A stretch of DNA of 5,834 nt from 13-2-20CM-68-14 sp035640035 (GTDB lineage: Bacteria; Actinomycetota; Thermoleophilia; Gaiellales; Gaiellaceae). The number at the start of each line of letters is the position of its first letter. Positions within the stretch are counted from its first letter, which is position 1. The stretch is taken from positions 1 through 5,834 of the forward strand of contig DASQWX010000124.1 in NCBI GenBank assembly GCA_035640035.1, in the 5' to 3' direction. Below are positions 5,431 to 5,834 of the stretch, one piece after another. The notes under the pieces are model-generated. The model ran no database searches. It saw nothing but the letters and a program-made list of their open reading frames with translations, and was not told the origin of the DNA. Position numbers and translations under genes: made by a program.

Positions 5431-5834
5431 GTGCCCGAGCTCGGCTACTCGCTTTCCTGCGAGGAGCATCCTCCGAACGACCTCGTCCGCTTCGCGAAGG
5501 CCGCCGAGGATGCGGGCTTCACCTTCACGCTGATCTCCGACCATTTCCATCCCTGGATCGACGCCCAGGGCAATAGCGCGTTCGTCTGGAGCGTGATCGG
5601 CGCCATCTCTCACGCGACCGATCGAATCCGCCTCGGCACCGGCGTCACCTGCCCCCTCATCAGGATCCACCCGGCGATCATCGCCCAGGCCGCGGCCACT
5701 TCCGCCGCGATGATGCCCGGCCGCTTCTTCCTCGGCGTCGGGACCGGGGAGAACCTGAACGAGCACGTCCTCGGCGACAAGTGGCCGGCGCCCGACGAGC
5801 GGCTCGAGATGCTCGAGGAAGCGGTCGAGGTCAT
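5431..5834 (+). CDS. F420-dependent LLM-class oxidoreductase, TIGR03557-like (N-terminal part)
   Basis: The frame from GTG 5431 stays open to the window edge, giving 134 complete codons of a protein that is normally about 320 aa. It belongs to the bacterial luciferase-like TIM-barrel superfamily, in the branch using coenzyme F420 and related to F420-dependent glucose-6-phosphate dehydrogenase. Diagnostic segments are the first strand LGYSLSCEEH, the second-strand segment ISDHFHPWID (residues 36-45), RIRLGTGVTCP, RIHPAIIAQAAATSAAM and PGRFFLGVGTGENLNEH. These closely match the TIGR03557 subgroup as I know it. Members transfer hydride to or from F420, but the substrate of this subgroup is not established and it should not be called glucose-6-phosphate dehydrogenase. 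It follows the secreted protein gene after 43 bases, with no visible terminator, so read-through from the upstream operon is possible. Its presence implies that the host makes F420. Confidence 0.9.
   Translation, partial: MPELGYSLSCEEHPPNDLVRFAKAAEDAGFTFTLISDHFHPWIDAQGNSAFVWSVIGAISHATDRIRLGTGVTCPLIRIHPAIIAQAAATSAAMMPGRFFLGVGTGENLNEHVLGDKWPAPDERLEMLEEAVEV

Noticed and set aside
5206..5766. Minus-strand open frame spanning the secreted protein and oxidoreductase genes
   Set aside because: It runs antisense across two recognised genes and shows no motifs.

Overview
The window is GC-rich and compactly coded. It is most likely chromosome from a high-GC actinobacterium, perhaps one of the deep lineages such as Thermoleophilia; that placement is inference. 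Supporting clues are the strong G/C bias at third codon positions, GTG starts, a coenzyme-F420-type luciferase-like oxidoreductase, a DUF2795 protein and a formate-dehydrogenase module that uses an NrfD membrane subunit. No mobile element, CRISPR array, rRNA or tRNA was seen.

Left part (1-1841, + strand): two translationally coupled genes. They encode the four-cluster iron-sulfur (beta) subunit and the NrfD-type membrane subunit of a membrane-bound molybdopterin oxidoreductase, most likely formate dehydrogenase. The catalytic alpha subunit would lie to the left of the window. Electrons would pass from the alpha subunit through the [4Fe-4S] chain to the membrane quinone pool at NrfD.

Middle part (1838-2873, - strand): an S51-family peptidase (dipeptidase E/cyanophycinase-like) followed by a small DUF2795 protein. 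The second gene meets the NrfD gene tail to tail, and their stop codons overlap. A 129-bp divergent intergenic region (2874-3002) separates the peptidase from the genes to the right. It contains a near-perfect inverted repeat and a possible -10 element.

Right part (3003-5834, + strand): a tight run of four genes. These are a receiver-only response regulator, a CHASE3-HAMP-HisKA-HATPase sensor histidine kinase overlapping it by 17 bp, a small secreted protein with an allene-oxide-cyclase/dirigent-like motif, and the N-terminal part of a TIGR03557-like F420-dependent oxidoreductase cut by the window edge. The first two clearly form a signalling pair. The secreted protein may be co-transcribed with them. 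The oxidoreductase has its own ribosome-binding site and may or may not belong to the same transcript.

I found no clear new system. The most unusual item is the linkage of a CHASE3 sensor kinase and a stand-alone receiver to a secreted dirigent/AOC-fold protein.
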